Below are positions 28,243 to 41,314 of a stretch of DNA of 64,000 nt, in pieces. The DNA comes from CBDDKS01 sp965230335 (GTDB lineage: Bacteria; Pseudomonadota; Gammaproteobacteria; Enterobacterales; Kangiellaceae): the NCBI GenBank assembly GCA_965230335.1, contig CBDDKS010000006.1, positions 744,001 through 808,000 on the forward strand, in the 5' to 3' direction. Numbering within the stretch: position 1 is the stretch's first letter; every line of letters starts with the position of its first letter. The notes beneath the pieces were generated by a model. It saw only the letters and a program-made list of their open reading frames with translations, had not been told where the DNA came from and ran no database searches. Both the position numbers and the translations under genes were made by a program.

Positions 28243-29252
28243 TGCTTAACATGTCGCGCTTTTTAGCTGTATTTCACGCCAGAAATAAAGAATTCTGGCG
28301 TGATAAAGCAGCACTGGGTTGGAACCTTGCCTTTCCCATGTTACTGATTTTAGGATTTTCTGTCATTTTTTCTGACAAAGGACAATCAGAATTAACGATA
28401 GGCCTTATTCAAGAAAACAAGGATGCCACAGCATTTTTTCAACAAATCAAACATATTGATACCGTTAATTATTCCGACAAAGAAGCAGGTCTTAACAAAC
28501 TGACTCACCATAAAATTGATTTGCTGGTTGATTGGAATAATGCCCAATATTGGGTCAATACTCATTCACCCCAAAGTTACATTGCTGAACGCATGCTGTT
28601 ATCTTTTCCACATTCATTAAAAAAACAAAGTATCGAAAGTGATGCTGTTGGTTACATAGAATGGTTTTTACCTGGTATATTATCCATGAACATCATGTTT
28701 AGCTGCTTGTTTGGTGTTGGATATGTTATTGTCAGGTATCGAAAAAATGGTGTACTAAAACGTCTTAAAGCAACACCGATTAAAGCTACTGAGTTTATTG
28801 CTGCACAAATTACTTCTCGTTTATTAATTGTTTTATCTGTCACTGTATTTGTTTTTACAGCATGCTGGTGGATACTTGAACTGACCATTATTGGTTCTTT
28901 ATTGAATTTGTTTATTATCACCACTCTTGGGGCATTATCCCTTATTGCTTTAGGTTTATTGATTGCGACTCGAAGTGAAAGTGAAGAATTTACAGGCGGT
29001 ATGTTGAATTTTGCATCATGGCCCATGATGTTTTTATCAGGTGTTTGGTTTAGTCTAGAAACCACACCAAAATTTATTCAACTCATTTCCCAATTTTTAC
29101 CTTTAACCCATCTCATAGAGGCTTCACGAAAAATCATGAATGATGGTGCTCAGTTAATGGATATTAAATATCATATTGTCATACTGCTTATTATGACACT
29201 TATCTTTTTTATGCTGAGTGCTTTTTTATTTCGTTGGGGAGAATCCCGTTAA
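28242..29252 (+). CDS. ABC-2 type transporter permease
   Basis: 336 residues. One N-terminal helix (LGWNLAFPMLLILGFSVIF), a periplasmic loop of about 100 residues, then five helices with the ABC-2 signature (GVLKRLKATPIKATEFIAAQ and MLNFASWPMMFLSGVWF). Pairs with the preceding ATPase, making a 2+2 exporter of the ABC-2/DrrB type. Drug, lipid or polysaccharide export cannot be distinguished. Confidence 0.93.
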   Translation: MLNMSRFLAVFHARNKEFWRDKAALGWNLAFPMLLILGFSVIFSDKGQSELTIGLIQENKDATAFFQQIKHIDTVNYSDKEAGLNKLTHHKIDLLVDWNNAQYWVNTHSPQSYIAERMLLSFPHSLKKQSIESDAVGYIEWFLPGILSMNIMFSCLFGVGYVIVRYRKNGVLKRLKATPIKATEFIAAQITSRLLIVLSVTVFVFTACWWILELTIIGSLLNLFIITTLGALSLIALGLLIATRSESEEFTGGMLNFASWPMMFLSGVWFSLETTPKFIQLISQFLPLTHLIEASRKIMNDGAQLMDIKYHIVILLIMTLIFFMLSAFLFRWGESR

Positions 29253-29262
29253 TTTAAAATCA

Positions 29263-29703
29263 TTACCAACTTCCTTTGTTTTCCATTGATACCCAAGGTT
29301 CTTTTGGCGGCAGAGCATCCCCCTTTTGTAATAATTCTATAGAAATACCATTTGGTGTTTTTATAAATGCCATATAACCATCTCTGGGAGGTCGGTTAAT
29401 AATAATATTCTTTTGCATTACTTTTTCACAAACATCATAAATATTATTTACACGATAAGCCAGATGTCCAAAATTTCTGCCACTGTCATAATGGGATTCA
29501 TCCCAATTGTAAGTTAACTCAATAAGAGGGGCTTTATTGATTTTAGCCAGTTCAAAATCACCCGCTGCTGCCAGAAAAACCAAAGTAAAACGTCCTTGTG
29601 GATAATCTTTTCTGCTCACTTCAATAAAACCCAATACATCACAAAAAAATGTGATTGTTTTTGGTAAGTCAGTCACACGTAACATGGTATGTAAATAATT
29701 CAT
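29263..29703 (-). CDS. VOC family protein (glyoxalase I-like)
   Basis: 146 residues with two beta-alpha-beta-beta-beta modules. Opening LHTMLRVTDLPKTITFFCDVLGF, the ELTYNWD and NFGHLAYRVNNIYD motifs and the closing PNGISIELLQKG match lactoylglutathione lyase, including the metal ligands His5, Glu (IELTYN), His (GHLAYRV) and Glu (SIELLQ). Most likely GloA detoxifying methylglyoxal, but the C-terminal tail is unusual so I leave the symbol empty. Alone between the ABC permease and the methyltransferase gene. Confidence 0.82.
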   Translation of the reverse strand: MNYLHTMLRVTDLPKTITFFCDVLGFIEVSRKDYPQGRFTLVFLAAAGDFELAKINKAPLIELTYNWDESHYDSGRNFGHLAYRVNNIYDVCEKVMQKNIIINRPPRDGYMAFIKTPNGISIELLQKGDALPPKEPWVSMENKGSW

Positions 29704-29753
29704 AATTTGCTTCTCTTGTTTTTTTATTCAAACTTTTTAAAAATTATACTGTA

Positions 29754-30614
29754 TTACTTTTTTTGTGCGATAAACTTCGACACTATTCTCGGTTTATCTA
29801 TGGCTTCATCCAATAACTCTACATCATCCATTAATATTTTATAATCAAAAAATTCTTCTCTTAATTCATTAGGTTCTAATAAATAAGCAGGATTTCTTGG
29901 TGTCTTATATTCATAATCTGCTTTAACAAATGTTTGATACACCAATAGACCATCCGTATCCAGCCACTCTTTTATTTTTGGCAGCAAAGGCCTATATAAA
30001 TAGCGACAAACAATAATTAAATCATATTGTTTATGTATGGGTAATTGAGACAATTTAAATGATTTTTCCAAATTAACACACTGTGTATTCACATCAACAT
30101 GGCGTAATGATGCAGAACTCTTGCATCGTTGCAATGCCGTTTCTGAATAATCCAAAGCTGTGACATCATAGCCTTGTTCCGCTAAATAAATAGCATCTCG
30201 ACCAGAACCGCAGGCAATGTCCAATACTTTAAGTTTTGTATTGTTTTTAAAGTAATGATCATTGACATACTTTACAAAAGGCGTTGGCTGCCAAAAACGA
30301 ATGTTATTGAATCCACAACCAAAGTAATTATCTGGAAGTTGTGTCAATAATTCACTTTTCCAATCAATAAAGCCTTCTACATTAAATTGTCTTTCACAAA
30401 AAAAATCATGTGCTAATAAATGTGTCTCTTCATGAACAATAACCCAAAAGCTTTCTACTTTCTTGGGCAATTCATGCATTCGATGAAATAAATCTTCAAC
30501 AGGAATATTAGCGCTGTTCTTTATATGTTTTTTTTCAAAATCCTCTTTTTTGCGACAATCTATTATTGGTTTTTTATTTCTTATCCACTCATAAATAAAA
30601 GACTCATTATTCAT
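29754..30614 (-). CDS. Rhodanese-like domain fused to SAM methyltransferase
   Basis: 286 residues. N-terminus (about 1-95) follows a rhodanese fold: PIIDCRKKEDFEKKHIKNSANIPVEDL, but the catalytic Cys loop is replaced (VIVHEETHLL), so it should lack sulfurtransferase activity. From about 125 on is a class I methyltransferase with motif I VLDIACGSGRDAIYLAEQGY, DVTALDYSE and DLIIVCRYLYRPLLP, like TehB-type enzymes. The domain arrangement suggests binding of a persulfide or other partner by the dead rhodanese. Substrate unknown. Single gene. Confidence 0.85.
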   Translation of the reverse strand: MNNESFIYEWIRNKKPIIDCRKKEDFEKKHIKNSANIPVEDLFHRMHELPKKVESFWVIVHEETHLLAHDFFCERQFNVEGFIDWKSELLTQLPDNYFGCGFNNIRFWQPTPFVKYVNDHYFKNNTKLKVLDIACGSGRDAIYLAEQGYDVTALDYSETALQRCKSSASLRHVDVNTQCVNLEKSFKLSQLPIHKQYDLIIVCRYLYRPLLPKIKEWLDTDGLLVYQTFVKADYEYKTPRNPAYLLEPNELREEFFDYKILMDDVELLDEAIDKPRIVSKFIAQKK

Positions 30615-30666
30615 ACAATCAAGTAATACTAGAGCTTGTTTATCTTTTATAGTTTAGACCTGCAAA

Positions 30667-30709
30667 AAAACCTTAGCGTTTCACTGAAAAAGTCAATCGC
30701 TAAGGTTTT
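30667..30709 (-). terminator. Terminator of the traT-like gene
   Basis: Stem AAAACCTTAGCG (30667-30678)/CGCTAAGGTTTT (30698-30709); read leftward it closes with seven Ts. Perfect 12-bp stem. Confidence 0.88.
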
Positions 30710-30728
30710 ATATGTCGTAATGGTTAAC

Positions 30729-31544
30729 TTATATAGGCAATAATTTAGTTACTACTTTTTTAGTTCGCTTTAATATATGAGGCAAGGCTTCTTCTTCTTT
30801 CATGTTCATTTGGTTTGCCCAAACAGATAAGCGTACACCATGTGGATAATAGTTACTTTTTTGAGTAATAGTTGCACTCTTATCATTGCCTGAAGACTCT
30901 GAACCACCAATTGCAGTCCGTGAATTATGAGCACCGGCACCTGAACCCAAGGATGTTGAACTACCCGTAGATAATGTATATTCAACTGGTGTCTTACTGT
31001 ATTCTTCTAAAACAAAATCAACTATCAGTGCCCACTCTCGTGGTGCAGATGCATTTGCAATACCTGCAGCTGCCAATCCACCAGCTGCAACACTACCAAC
31101 CGCTGCTGCCGTGGAGCGACTATCTAGTGCTCTATAAGTCCCCACGCCTACAGCAGCTCCAGCAATCAACCCCATACCAGCAGCTTTACTTGCTCCGCCA
31201 GATTCAGGTTCAACTTCACCAAAAAAACGTAAAGAAGCACGTAAGCGATATTTTGCTTTTGTCGGATCATTCACAAGAGTCCAACCTTGCGCACTTGCAG
31301 CCGATCTCATTTCTTGTAGTAATTCAACATCGGCATCACTAATGTTTCTGTAGGAAATATATACAGTTTTATTTGCAGGTGCAGGTGGCTCAAGTTGTGG
31401 TGGTGCAACAACCCAAACAGAACCACTTCTGGCTTCTGCATATTTATTAGCAGTTAATTTACCAATACCTCTGGATACTGCTGTGCAACCCGCAAAGACA
31501 GAAGTTGCAAGTACAATAATGAATAATCGTTTCAATAAGCTCAT
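30729..31544 (-). CDS. TraT-like complement resistance lipoprotein
   Basis: 271 residues from the ATG at 31544, which has GGGGAG nine bases upstream; the longer frame from 31577 has none. Lipobox VFAGCTAV. Then KTVYISYRNISDADV, a Gly/Ala-rich double hydrophobic segment (about residues 120-165) and VEYTLSTGSSTSLGSG with a Ser/Gly-rich stretch: the pattern of plasmid TraT outer-membrane lipoproteins that block mating-pair formation and serum complement. No conjugation genes are near, so it is a chromosomal relative; role unclear. Ends at a good terminator. Confidence 0.8.
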   Translation of the reverse strand: MSLLKRLFIIVLATSVFAGCTAVSRGIGKLTANKYAEARSGSVWVVAPPQLEPPAPANKTVYISYRNISDADVELLQEMRSAASAQGWTLVNDPTKAKYRLRASLRFFGEVEPESGGASKAAGMGLIAGAAVGVGTYRALDSRSTAAAVGSVAAGGLAAAGIANASAPREWALIVDFVLEEYSKTPVEYTLSTGSSTSLGSGAGAHNSRTAIGGSESSGNDKSATITQKSNYYPHGVRLSVWANQMNMKEEEALPHILKRTKKVVTKLLPI

Positions 31545-31634
31545 TTCTTTATTCTCCCCAAAATGAAGTGATACCAAACTGGTGAAGCGGAGATTATCAC
31601 AGAAAAAAACTCACATCCAGCGAGGAATCACAAG

Positions 31635-31721
31635 TCGCCCAAATCAACCTAACAAACTTGTCATCTTAAAGCTGGAATCTTCCTCCTTTCGCCCAAATCA
31701 ACCTAACAAACTTGTCATCTT
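31635..31721. repeat. 33-bp direct repeat, two copies 54 bp apart
   Basis: Copies at 31635-31667 and 31689-31721 appear identical (TCGCCCAAATCAACC-start), separated by 21 bp. They lie between the traT-like gene and the rRNA operon terminator. Two copies only and a short spacer, so not a CRISPR array. Confidence 0.8.
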
Positions 31722-31746
31722 TCTGCTTAATGACATTTATTCAATC

Positions 31747-31777
31747 AAAAAAAAAGCCCCTGATACAGGGGCTTTTT
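31747..31777 (-). terminator. rRNA operon terminator
   Basis: Stem AAAAAGCCCCTG/CAGGGGCTTTTT with a 3-nt loop (31751-31777); on the minus strand it is followed by further Ts, just after the 5S gene. Confidence 0.93.
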
Positions 31778-31785
31778 AAAATAAA

Positions 31786-31904
31786 TGCCTGGCAACGACC
31801 TACTCTCACATGGGGAAACCCCACACTACCATCGGCGCTAAACGTCTTCACTTCTGAGTTCGAGATGGATTCAGGTGGTTCCCGTTCGCTATGCCTACCA
31901 GGCA
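31786..31904 (-). rRNA. rrf: 5S ribosomal RNA
   Basis: 119 nt. The terminal helix (TGCCTGGC ... CCAGGCA) pairs, and internal sequences such as CCCCACACTACCATCGGCGC (complement strand) match gammaproteobacterial 5S. Last gene of the rRNA operon. Confidence 0.96.
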
Positions 31905-32017
31905 AAACCGTTACAATTCAAATTCGTCACACAAACACTTCTTCGTTCTTCAATACTTTTGATAAACAACTAAAACAATACATAACTCCATAACCTCAAA
32001 ACAACTTGGGGTTATAT

Positions 32018-34901
<2,884 letters not shown>

Positions 34902-35000
34902 ATATAACCCCAAATTGTCTTCACAAATGGGTATTACACGACAAGTTATGTGTGCTTTAGTAACTTAATTGTTTACCTTCAGCGCTTGTGTGACTCATTT

Positions 35001-35015
35001 GAATTGTTAAAGAAC
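35001..35015 (-). promoter_or_regulatory. boxA antitermination site before 23S
   Basis: Minus-strand GTTCTTTAACAATTC matches the boxA consensus (TGYTCTTTAACA) used by the Nus complex, in the spacer upstream of the 23S gene. Confidence 0.8.
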
Positions 35016-35164
35016 TTCTCTGATAAATTTCAGAGCTCAATATACCTAGATAACGCTCAATACTAGATACACTCAGCTCTGACATTTTTCTTTCAGTAAA
35101 TATGCTATACAACGACTTGTTTCATTGGACTGGAACTGTGTGGACTTAGGTACTATCCGGGGGG

Positions 35165-35240
35165 TGGTGGAGCTATGCGGGATCGAACCGCAGACCTCCT
35201 GAATGCAAATCAGGCGCTCTCCCAGCTGAGCTATAGCCCC
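35165..35240 (-). tRNA. tRNA-Ala (anticodon TGC)
   Basis: 76 nt starting GGGGCTATAGCTCAG, with the anticodon in CTGATTTGCATTCAG, T-arm GTTCGATCC and encoded CCA. In the 16S-23S spacer. Confidence 0.98.
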
Positions 35241-35280
35241 ATATTCATCTTCTCTTTTCATTTCTCTTAGAGAACCCAAC

Positions 35281-35357
<77 letters not shown>

Positions 35358-35476
35358 ATTTCTTTCTCAACCCAGACTGTCTTTTTGACATACCTCCCTG
35401 TAGATTAAGCCAGCTCATCATCCCTGCTTCGCGTTCAAGGTGCTGCGAAGCTATGCTTCGGTCACCTTTCACCCAA

Positions 35477-35517
35477 CTGAGCTACAGACCTATTTCTTTC
35501 TCAACCCAGACTGTCTT
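35477..35517 (-). repeat. Duplicated tRNA-Ile 5' fragment in the 16S-23S spacer
   Basis: Positions 35477-35517 repeat 35343-35383 exactly (41 nt, offset 134). On the minus strand the copy holds the tRNA-Ile leader plus the first 15 or so bases of the tRNA (acceptor 5' strand and D-arm start), then diverges into a different hairpin with GAAGC/GCTTC arms. It cannot fold as a tRNA. Likely footprint of a spacer duplication or tRNA-targeted insertion. Confidence 0.85.
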
Positions 35518-35626
35518 GACAGACTTCCTTAAACAACACACTCCCAACTATCTTGCTTAGCATATCTACCTGTTTCGATGAAATAATCTGTGTGAACACT
35601 CTGCATAAATTCCGACTTCTTTGTGG

Positions 35627-37167
<1,541 letters not shown>

Positions 37168-37300
37168 AAATCATTAAACTTGTTTCTTACTCAGAATCGA
37201 TTTCTTTCTCTTCACTTTAATTGACTTAAAGCTTGGGTCTCGTCATCTATCTGATTTATCGTCAAAATATATGCGAGTGCCCACACAGATTATTTCATCT

Positions 37301-37314
37301 CTTTGTTAAAGAAC
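37301..37314 (-). promoter_or_regulatory. boxA antitermination site in the rRNA leader
   Basis: Minus-strand GTTCTTTAACAAAG, in the leader between promoter and 16S; same core as the site before 23S. Confidence 0.85.
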
Positions 37315-37342
37315 TGCGTCATCTCATGTGACTGGGCCGCGA

Positions 37343-37370
37343 ATTATACACCCATATACATACCTGTCAA
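37343..37370 (-). promoter_or_regulatory. rRNA operon promoter
   Basis: Minus strand TTGACA (37370-37365), 16-bp spacer, TATAAT (37348-37343), both perfect consensus, followed by the GC-rich discriminator TCGCGGCCC. A GC discriminator is the hallmark of ppGpp/DksA-controlled rRNA promoters; spoT is in this same window. AT-rich sequence upstream could be an UP element. Confidence 0.92.
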
Positions 37371-37406
37371 CTACTCCCAGAAGAAAATCGCTGGAATTTC
37401 TTTATT

Positions 37407-38723
37407 TTAAAGAGACATTAAAAATTCACTTAAATCCTCCTGCTCTGCATCAGTTAAACCTAATACAAAATGTTCGTTGTAATGACTGATCACATCACTC
37501 AGTGTGGCAAAACGGCCATCATGAAAAAAACCACCTTTTGTATGAGACCATAAGCCTTTTAAGGGTGCTGTACGATAGGCATTTTCAGGCCCACGTTCTG
37601 CTTGAAAGCTATCAATACCAATTTCTTCTGGTGAATGCAGGTTCCAACCAGGCTCTGTATATAACGGTGGTACATGACACTGCGCACATTGTGCCTTGCC
37701 ATTAAATAGAGTTTTACCTCGTAATGCTGCTTTTTTGTTAAAACTGCCTCTAGGTGCTTTGGGTGCAGGTATTGCCAACTGGTAAAATTGTAAATCGGCT
37801 AATTTCGAAGTCACCAGATCTTTCTCAGGGCGCACATCAGCAAAGCCATTGGCAGCTGCAATAGGAAATTTATCCATATCATTCAAACGTGGATCAAAAA
37901 ATGTGCCTTGCCCGCCCATTTCCAAAACAGCAACAAAAGCATTCCAATGTGTGATTGAACCCCAACCAGTCCAGGTATGCAAGTTAATACCCGCCAAACC
38001 AAATGCCGGTGGAATCAGTGTAGCCGCAGCTTGTCCATCAGGGCGAAAAGCTTTTCCATCCAGAAGCAATGAGGCATCAAATTTACCTGGTCCCCAACTT
38101 TGTAACACAGTTTTTACTGTCGCTTCGTCAACATTCAATAACGAAGTAAAAGGGCTTAAATTAGGTGATAAACTGATAATAGTACCAACATCCAAGTCTC
38201 TATTTGCCCAGCCATCCAGTCGACGACCAATACCATCGGTTAATCGATCATCAACGTCGGAATGACATAAAGCACAGGTAATTCCCATTGATTCAATTTG
38301 CCCTTGTTGGTTAAATCGACCTTTGACACCAATCACGGCATCCAGTTTTAATAGTGCTAAAGTGGTTGCCGGATCATCCAAATCCACTTTGCCACGCCGA
38401 ATAGATCTGATCAATTTTCTTGGTAATGCATCTATATCCACTTTAAGACCGACAGCCAATGCCGTTTTTGGACTCACACCATCACCTACGCCACCATTGG
38501 CTTCTCCAGCAATGGCTTCGTGCAATTGCAGTGATTCGCCCCAAAAAGATTCATTGCCGAATGTATCGTGTCTAAATATATATCGTCCTTTAATAAAAGA
38601 AGATGTCGCATTTTTTATAATGTGATTATCAAAGGAACTCAAATTGAGTCGTTTTTCTTCTGAAACAACAGGATTCACCATGAATAATGCCAGACAATAG
38701 TACCCAATATTTTTTTTAAACAT
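37407..38723 (-). CDS. Di-heme cytochrome c peroxidase-like protein
   Basis: 438 residues: signal peptide (to about NPVVSEE), two c-type heme motifs CALCH (150-154) and CAQCH (346-350), and the distal motifs typical of the CcpA/MauG superfamily (APLKGLWSHTKGGFFHDGRF, near the C-terminus). Periplasmic electron transfer or peroxide reduction is likely. Lacks the usual N-terminal lead of classical CcpA, so the exact subfamily is open. The ATG at 38723 has AAGG nine bases upstream. Shares a promoter-like motif with the ECF gene just upstream, so it is a probable target. Confidence 0.85.
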   Translation of the reverse strand: MFKKNIGYYCLALFMVNPVVSEEKRLNLSSFDNHIIKNATSSFIKGRYIFRHDTFGNESFWGESLQLHEAIAGEANGGVGDGVSPKTALAVGLKVDIDALPRKLIRSIRRGKVDLDDPATTLALLKLDAVIGVKGRFNQQGQIESMGITCALCHSDVDDRLTDGIGRRLDGWANRDLDVGTIISLSPNLSPFTSLLNVDEATVKTVLQSWGPGKFDASLLLDGKAFRPDGQAAATLIPPAFGLAGINLHTWTGWGSITHWNAFVAVLEMGGQGTFFDPRLNDMDKFPIAAANGFADVRPEKDLVTSKLADLQFYQLAIPAPKAPRGSFNKKAALRGKTLFNGKAQCAQCHVPPLYTEPGWNLHSPEEIGIDSFQAERGPENAYRTAPLKGLWSHTKGGFFHDGRFATLSDVISHYNEHFVLGLTDAEQEDLSEFLMSL

Positions 38724-38764
38724 ATTTCTACCCTTGTGTGTGAACGTGAATGGACATCCTGTAA

Positions 38765-38789
38765 ATGCATGAGAAGTAAAAAGGTTCCC
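38765..38789 (-). promoter_or_regulatory. Putative ECF promoter of the peroxidase-like gene
   Basis: Minus strand GGGAACC, 12 bases, ATGCAT, preceded by an A run (AATAAAAAAAT). GGAAC is a typical ECF -35 core. The same arrangement occurs before the second ECF gene. Confidence 0.6.
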
Positions 38790-38850
38790 ATTTTTTTATT
38801 TTTTAATAGATATTGAATAGAATATGTTTTCTTAACAATATTTTAAAACT

Positions 38851-39495
38851 TCAGATAATTTGTAAGCGTGACAATACTGCTTCAACTATTGCATTACAAC
38901 GGTCACCACCAAACTCAAACACATTAAAAAACTCATCCTTTCTGTTTTTTGTTTCAATACTTTTTCTTAACAATCTCTTGGCTCTAAAAAAACGTGTTTT
39001 AACTGTTGTTTGATGAATATTTAAATATCTTGCTGTTTCGGAAACACTCATTTGTTCGATAGCCCTTAAAATAAAAACTAGTCTAAAATCGTCAGGTAAT
39101 CTATCTATCGCCTCTTCTAATAAAATATGAAGTTCATGTCTTTCAAGTAAAGAGGTTGGGTCATTGCCATGAAACTTTGTGTGACTCATTTCAAGTTGTG
39201 AAACATCAACATCAGATTCTCGTTGTATTTTTTTTCTGCGTAATCTCATAAGCGATTCATTAATAGCAATTTTTCCTAACCAGGCACCCAAGCGTTCAGC
39301 ATTATCCAATGTATGTAACATGCTGTAGGCTTTAAAATAGGTTTCTTGAATAATATCTTCTATTTCATGTTCATTCTTTAACACACCCCTTATAATTCGA
39401 AATAAACGTTGATTATAACGGAGCATAACATGCCGAAAAGCATCTAAATTTCCATCTTTTATCAACACAACTATGTCTCTATCTGAAAGCATCAT
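38851..39495 (-). CDS. ECF sigma-70 family sigma factor (second copy)
   Basis: 214 residues of the RpoE-like type. Region 2: RYNQRLFRIIRGVLKNEHEIEDIIQETYFKAYSML; region 4: LPDDFRLVFILRAIEQMSVSETARYLNIHQTTVKTRFFRAKRLL. No anti-sigma gene sits beside it. Its upstream motif equals that before the peroxidase-like gene, suggesting self-activation. Follows msrPQ on the same strand but after a 165-bp gap. Confidence 0.93.
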   Translation of the reverse strand: MMLSDRDIVVLIKDGNLDAFRHVMLRYNQRLFRIIRGVLKNEHEIEDIIQETYFKAYSMLHTLDNAERLGAWLGKIAINESLMRLRRKKIQRESDVDVSQLEMSHTKFHGNDPTSLLERHELHILLEEAIDRLPDDFRLVFILRAIEQMSVSETARYLNIHQTTVKTRFFRAKRLLRKSIETKNRKDEFFNVFEFGGDRCNAIVEAVLSRLQII

Positions 39496-39625
39496 AATGA
39501 TTGTCTAAAATAAAAAAACTGTCTGAAATATATCTTACACCCATATCATAAATATGGCGGCTATAAAATGATATAACTTTGGTATCATTGTATCTTTAAC
39601 ATATTTTGTTATACAAATCACCATG

Positions 39626-39650
39626 ATGCATTTTAAAAAAAAAGGTTCCC
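39626..39650 (-). promoter_or_regulatory. Putative autoregulated ECF promoter
   Basis: Minus strand GGGAACC-N12-ATGCAT, with the same A-rich 5' flank as the peroxidase copy, 131-155 bp before the second sigma gene and directly after the msrQ stop. Confidence 0.55.
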
Positions 39651-39660
39651 TATTTTTTTA

Positions 39661-40254
39661 TTAACTTTTGAACAAAATCATCTGACGCACTTTTTTTATT
39701 CGCAATAAAAACAATACAATTAAAATACAGGCGTATACAACGGATTCATTGATATCCAACTTAACTTGCCAAATAAAATGAATAATGGCCAATATCGAGG
39801 CAGGATAAATCCACCAGTGTAACTTTTTCCATCGCTTACCCAGTTTTTTTTGAAATGATTGCGTAGAAGTAGCAGCCAATAACAATAGAATGACAAATGC
39901 AGCTAAACCAACCGTAATATAAGGCCTTTCTACCACTTCCTCTATAAATAAGTGCCATTCAAATCCAATAAAGAAAAACAAAAAAATCAACAAATGCCAT
40001 ACAGCATAAGAAAAGGCATGTAATCCCAACAAGCGTCTGTATCGGGCAAGCTGATGCAATCCAGTTAATTTTCTTAAAGGCGTGACGGCTAAGGTGATTA
40101 ATAGTAAGCGTAAAGACCAGATACCTGTCTCATGGAGTATAACTTCTTGTGGATCCGCACCTAATGTTTGTTGGAGAATACCGATTATCAAATACACTAA
40201 GGGTATCAAACATAACACATGAAGTAATACTCTCAATACATGCTGTTGAATCAT
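39661..40254 (-). CDS. msrQ: MsrQ, heme-binding subunit of periplasmic methionine sulfoxide reductase
   Basis: Inner-membrane b-type heme protein that feeds electrons to MsrP to repair oxidised methionines in the periplasm. 197 residues from the ATG at 40254, six helices, with LGLHAFSYAVWHLLIFLFF and RWKKLHWWIYPASILAIIHF carrying the heme His residues. The ATG overlaps the msrP stop by one base (TGATG). Confidence 0.93.
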   Translation of the reverse strand: MIQQHVLRVLLHVLCLIPLVYLIIGILQQTLGADPQEVILHETGIWSLRLLLITLAVTPLRKLTGLHQLARYRRLLGLHAFSYAVWHLLIFLFFFIGFEWHLFIEEVVERPYITVGLAAFVILLLLAATSTQSFQKKLGKRWKKLHWWIYPASILAIIHFIWQVKLDINESVVYACILIVLFLLRIKKVRQMILFKS

Positions 40255-41207
40255 CAAAAGAATCGCTTTAAATCCATCCCCTGATATAAGCCGGCAACAT
40301 GTTCTGCATAACCATTTAAGTACTCTGTTTTAATGCGTTTTGTACCTAGTAAAGATTCATTCAAAATACGTCTTTCTTTTGCCTGACTCCAACGAGGATG
40401 TGCAACAGCAGGATTCACATTCGCATAAAAACCATACTCAGATGGTGCCGATTTTGCCCAGGAATTTAATGGCTGTTTTTCAGTCAATTTAATTTTAACA
40501 ATGGATTTAATACCTTTAAAACCATATTTCCATGGCACAACCAATCTTAATGGTGCACCATTTTGTGGAGGCAGATCTTTACCAAAAACACCAGTCGCCA
40601 AAATAGTTAATGGGTGCATGGCTTCATCCATTCTTAATCCTTCCACATAAGGCCAATCTAAAGATGAAAAACCTAATATATTCTTTTTTTGTCCCGGCAT
40701 TTGTTTCGGATCATACAATGTATGTAATTCAACATATTTGGCTTTTGAAGTAGGTTCAACATGTTTTAACAATTGATTCAATTCAAACCCCATCCAGGGA
40801 ACCACCATAGACCAGGCTTCAACACATCTTAATCGATAAATTCGTTCTTCAGAAGAAGTCCATTTTAGAATATCATTTAAGTCAAACCGCCCTGTTTTTT
40901 TTGCTTCACCTTCAATAACAACATGCCAGGGTTTAGTCTTAAAGTTTTTTGCCAGCATTGCGGGCTCTTCTTTCGATAACGAAAACTCATAAAAATTATT
41001 GTAATGTGTAACTGAATATTTTGAGGTTACTTTTTCTGATGTTGAGTATTGTGAAGATTTTGCAGACAATGAAGGACACGCAAGCCCAGCAGCAGCCAAT
41101 GCCATGCCAGATACAAACTGCCGCCTATTATAATAAGCACCCTCTGAGATAACCTCAGATTCATGGCTATTAAAATTAGGACGATATCGTGTATAAGGAA
41201 TTAACAT
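40254..41207 (-). CDS. msrP: MsrP, molybdoenzyme of periplasmic methionine sulfoxide reductase
   Basis: Molybdopterin enzyme reducing protein methionine sulfoxide. 317 residues from the ATG at 41207 (a TTG at 41213 is less likely). Tat signal YYNRRQFVSGMALAAAGL, molybdenum-ligand Cys in RLRCVEAWSMVVPW (about residue 128), and GAPLRLVVPWKYGFKGIKSI. Exported folded by Tat. Operon with msrQ. A possible regulator in its neighbourhood is the ECF factor, but its motif is not found upstream of msrP. Confidence 0.96.
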   Translation of the reverse strand: MLIPYTRYRPNFNSHESEVISEGAYYNRRQFVSGMALAAAGLACPSLSAKSSQYSTSEKVTSKYSVTHYNNFYEFSLSKEEPAMLAKNFKTKPWHVVIEGEAKKTGRFDLNDILKWTSSEERIYRLRCVEAWSMVVPWMGFELNQLLKHVEPTSKAKYVELHTLYDPKQMPGQKKNILGFSSLDWPYVEGLRMDEAMHPLTILATGVFGKDLPPQNGAPLRLVVPWKYGFKGIKSIVKIKLTEKQPLNSWAKSAPSEYGFYANVNPAVAHPRWSQAKERRILNESLLGTKRIKTEYLNGYAEHVAGLYQGMDLKRFF

Positions 41208-41314
41208 AAGCAATACTCAAAGTCATGTATTTATATACTATAAGAGTTCATTAAGTCGAACTTTGTTACAGATAAATAATTGAATAATTTTTTATCACCC
41301 GTTTCTTATTCATT

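Noticed and set aside
31635..31721. CRISPR-like array with two repeats
   Set aside because: Only two copies, 21-bp gap, no cas genes.
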